Source: Thermococci archaeon (GTDB lineage Archaea; Methanobacteriota_B; Thermococci; Thermococcales; Thermococcaceae). Taken from it: a DNA stretch of 8,552 nucleotides. The stretch spans positions 1 through 8,552 of the forward strand of contig QMUE01000041.1 in NCBI GenBank assembly GCA_003663535.1, written 5' to 3'. The notes under the pieces are model-generated. The model saw nothing but the letters and a program-made list of their open reading frames with translations. It was not told the origin of the DNA and did not search any database. Position numbers and translations under genes: made by a program. Shown here piece by piece: positions 7,450 through 8,552 of this stretch (its first letter is position 1; each line of letters opens with the position of its first letter).

Positions 7450-7453
7450 TGCA

Positions 7454-8110
7454 TTACTTGAGCTCAACAATCCTATCAGTGTCGCTGAGACCATAGGCAG
7501 TTGGAGTAACAACCTTAGCAAATCCTGGAGCACCAACTTCTGGAACAACCTTGATTGATATTGGAGTTCTCGGCTCTACCCCACCAAAGACTGCGGTGAG
7601 GTTGATTGTAAGGAGAGCTACGTCTCCAGTAGTAAGAGTTGGGATGTCGCTGTCAAGAGAATTGTCAGCATCCTGCACAATGAGAATTCCAAACTGTGTG
7701 CCGTTAACATCATCATCCCAAGCCTCCGAAGAAGTCGTGTTAAACACTTCTCCACTTATAGTATCCTTAGCACCTCCATATGAGAGAACAATCTGCTTCT
7801 GGCCATTGTCGAGGTAGACCTTGGTCTGATTGAGATCAATTCGACTGCCTCCAGCATTAAGTGAAATCTGTATTGTCATTAAAGTCATGTTGTTTGTGTC
7901 GTTTGCATAGCCTGTCACTGCATCGATTTTTATGCCTGTTGAAACTTCCTGCGTGGTCTGCCTCCCAGTAGCCTCAGCCCTCTGTTGCAAGTAACCACTC
8001 GTATTAATAAGTACTGCCGCAGCCACTGCCGCCACTAGAACCATGGCTATAAACACTATCAGGGTACCAATACCAATCGCACCCCTCTTCTTCCCAAAAA
8101 TAGGCTTCAC
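7454..8110 (-). CDS. flaB: Archaellin, major filament subunit FlaB (ArlB)
   Basis: This is the filament subunit of the archaellum. The 218-residue preprotein has a short class III (type IV pilin-like) signal peptide ending KKRG, with predicted cleavage by FlaK/PibD after Gly10. The mature N-terminus AIGIGTLIVFIAMVLVAAVA is the hydrophobic assembly helix and is almost diagnostic for Thermococcales archaellins; NTSGYLQQRAEATG follows. The rest is an outer beta-rich domain. There are seven N-x-S/T sequons (N36, N70, N74, N94, N124, N136, N170), so the filament is probably heavily N-glycosylated. The mature protein lacks cysteine. The start is GTG with a strong GGAGGTG site 7 bases upstream. It is the first gene of the operon and the only archaellin in the window, where relatives usually carry two to five in tandem. 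Confidence 0.97.
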   Translation of the reverse strand: MKPIFGKKRGAIGIGTLIVFIAMVLVAAVAAAVLINTSGYLQQRAEATGRQTTQEVSTGIKIDAVTGYANDTNNMTLMTIQISLNAGGSRIDLNQTKVYLDNGQKQIVLSYGGAKDTISGEVFNTTSSEAWDDDVNGTQFGILIVQDADNSLDSDIPTLTTGDVALLTINLTAVFGGVEPRTPISIKVVPEVGAPGFAKVVTPTAYGLSDTDRIVELK

Positions 8111-8117
8111 CTTTTAG

Positions 8118-8124
8118 CACCTCC
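8118..8124 (-). promoter_or_regulatory. Strong ribosome binding site of flaB
   Basis: GGAGGTG lies 7 bases before the GTG at 8110. It is the longest match to the anti-Shine-Dalgarno sequence in the window and supports the GTG as the true start of a highly expressed protein. Confidence 0.8.
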
Positions 8125-8160
8125 ATTGGAAATTCTGCAATAATAGATAGGGAAGTTTGA

Positions 8161-8176
8161 GTATAAAGCAATTTTT
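8161..8176 (-). promoter_or_regulatory. Promoter (BRE and TATA box) of the archaellum operon
   Basis: In gene direction an A-rich BRE-like stretch AAAAATTG (8176-8169) leads into the TATA-like CTTTATAC (8168-8161). Transcription would start about 25 bases downstream, near the G at 8138 or A at 8136, giving a leader of about 28 bases with the flaB ribosome-binding site. It is the only convincing promoter in the window, so flaB to flaJ and the gene after it probably form one operon. Confidence 0.65.
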
Positions 8177-8182
8177 TGTTTT

Positions 8183-8230
8183 TACATCAATTTTTACACA
8201 TGTAGGTACATGTGTAGGTACATACTAATA
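8183..8230. repeat. Phased 12-base repeat array with inverted repeat; candidate activator site
   Basis: On the plus strand four boxes begin exactly 12 bases apart: TACATC (8183), TACACA (8195), TACATG (8207) and TACATA (8219). Units two and three each end in GTAGG, and the 11-mer TGTAGGTACAT occurs twice (8201 and 8213). Units two and three also form a perfect inverted repeat, TACACATGTA / GG / TACATGTGTA (8195-8216). The array lies immediately upstream of the BRE/TATA, the usual place for an archaeal activator. The TACATA hexamer equals the site I recall being reported for EarA, the euryarchaeal archaellum activator of Methanococcus maripaludis, whose homologues occur in Thermococcales. That EarA binds here is inference. 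Confidence 0.6.
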
Positions 8231-8308
8231 TCGAGTAGTAATTTTAAGAAGAATTTAAAATCATAAAATTGGAATAATCTCAAGATAAAATAAAAGAGCA
8301 GCAAGATG

Positions 8309-8552
8309 TTACAATATTGGTTCAAGAACAAGAGCAGATTTTCCGTATTCCTTCACTTTTGCGTCCTTTCCATAGTAGCTAAGTGCATCAAGAATCTCGG
8401 ATTTTTGTGGAAATCTTCTAAACTCCTTCGTGAGTTTTTCGAAAAATTCCCACGCGGCTATGTTTTCAAAATTCTCTCTAAATGGTTCTACAATTATTAA
8501 TTTCCCCCCTTCGTCCACGAAATCCAGAGCTTTTATAATGGTTCTGTGAACC
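8309..8552 (-). CDS. SAM-dependent methyltransferase, C-terminal end (N-terminus beyond window)
   Basis: A frame open at the right edge gives the last 80 residues of a protein. ALDFVDEGGKLIIVEPF matches the end of a class I (Rossmann) methyltransferase, where a helix, a GG turn, strand 5 (LIIVEP) and a helix-rich lid with a final strand (ALVLEP) are expected. The SAM-binding motif lies outside the window, so the substrate is not visible. An internal GTG could give a short 69-residue frame, but the in-frame codons upstream to the edge and the family pattern show that it is a fragment. In Pyrococcus furiosus a putative methyltransferase gene has been described next to the flagellin genes, so an archaellum link (modification of archaellin or its glycan) is plausible but unproven. 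It ends 198 bases before flaB. Confidence 0.75.
   Translation of the reverse strand, partial: VHRTIIKALDFVDEGGKLIIVEPFRENFENIAAWEFFEKLTKEFRRFPQKSEILDALSYYGKDAKVKEYGKSALVLEPIL

Noticed and set aside
7447..7456. 10-base palindrome TAATGCATTA at the flaB stop codon
   Set aside because: It has no loop and is short and AT-rich; it is expected by chance in such sequence.
2756..8110. Type IV pilus or Tad-like secretion locus instead of an archaellum
   Set aside because: FlaI and FlaJ belong to superfamilies shared with pili, but FlaC, FlaD/E, FlaF, FlaG and FlaH occur together only in archaellum loci.
8183..8230. CRISPR-like or transposon-end interpretation of the 12-base repeats
   Set aside because: The units are far too short, without unique spacers, and no cas or transposase gene is nearby; the position at a promoter favours a regulatory array.
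8241..8261. Inverted repeat ATTTTAA...TTAAAAT between methyltransferase and flaB
   Set aside because: Seven AT-only pairs give a very weak stem. It could aid termination after the methyltransferase, but nothing else supports it.
8306..8500. 64-codon plus-strand frame opposite the methyltransferase end
   Set aside because: The minus-strand frame continues to the window edge and matches a methyltransferase C-terminus; the plus-strand product matches nothing.

Overview
The window looks like a chromosomal piece of a hyperthermophilic euryarchaeon of the order Thermococcales (Pyrococcus, Thermococcus or Palaeococcus type). The gene order flaB-flaC-flaD-flaF-flaG-flaH-flaI-flaJ, the flagellin N-terminus, purine-rich Shine-Dalgarno sites, short archaeal spacers and a moderately AT-rich composition all fit. 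The genus cannot be fixed from the sequence alone.

All credible genes lie on the minus strand, so the locus reads from right to left. At the right edge is the C-terminal end of a SAM-dependent methyltransferase. It is followed by a 198-base intergenic region with an archaeal promoter and an unusual array of four TACA-starting boxes at an exact 12-base period, two of which form a 10+2+10 inverted repeat. Then comes one archaellin gene (flaB/arlB). A short T-rich spacer that could act as a partial terminator separates it from a tightly packed block: flaC, flaD, flaF, flaG, flaH, flaI and flaJ. Neighbours in this block overlap by 4 to 8 bases or are at most about 20 bases apart. After flaJ, a further gene starts inside the flaJ stop codon (GTGA overlap) and stays open to the left edge. 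It encodes a secreted, probably beta-rich and glycosylated protein that I do not recognise.

Together these genes encode nearly a whole archaellum. FlaB is the filament subunit. FlaF and FlaG are the membrane-anchored proteins that face the S-layer side. FlaC and FlaD form the cytoplasmic ring/switch module, FlaH is the RecA/KaiC-like ATP-binding regulator, FlaI is the motor ATPase and FlaJ is the polytopic membrane platform. The preflagellin peptidase (FlaK/PibD), chemotaxis genes and a possible transcription activator are not in the window.

The least explained parts are the TACA array upstream of flaB (a candidate site for an EarA-like archaellum activator) and the secreted protein translationally coupled to flaJ (a candidate extra archaellum or S-layer-side component). 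Several gene starts were moved from the longest possible ORF to the start codon that has a properly spaced Shine-Dalgarno site.
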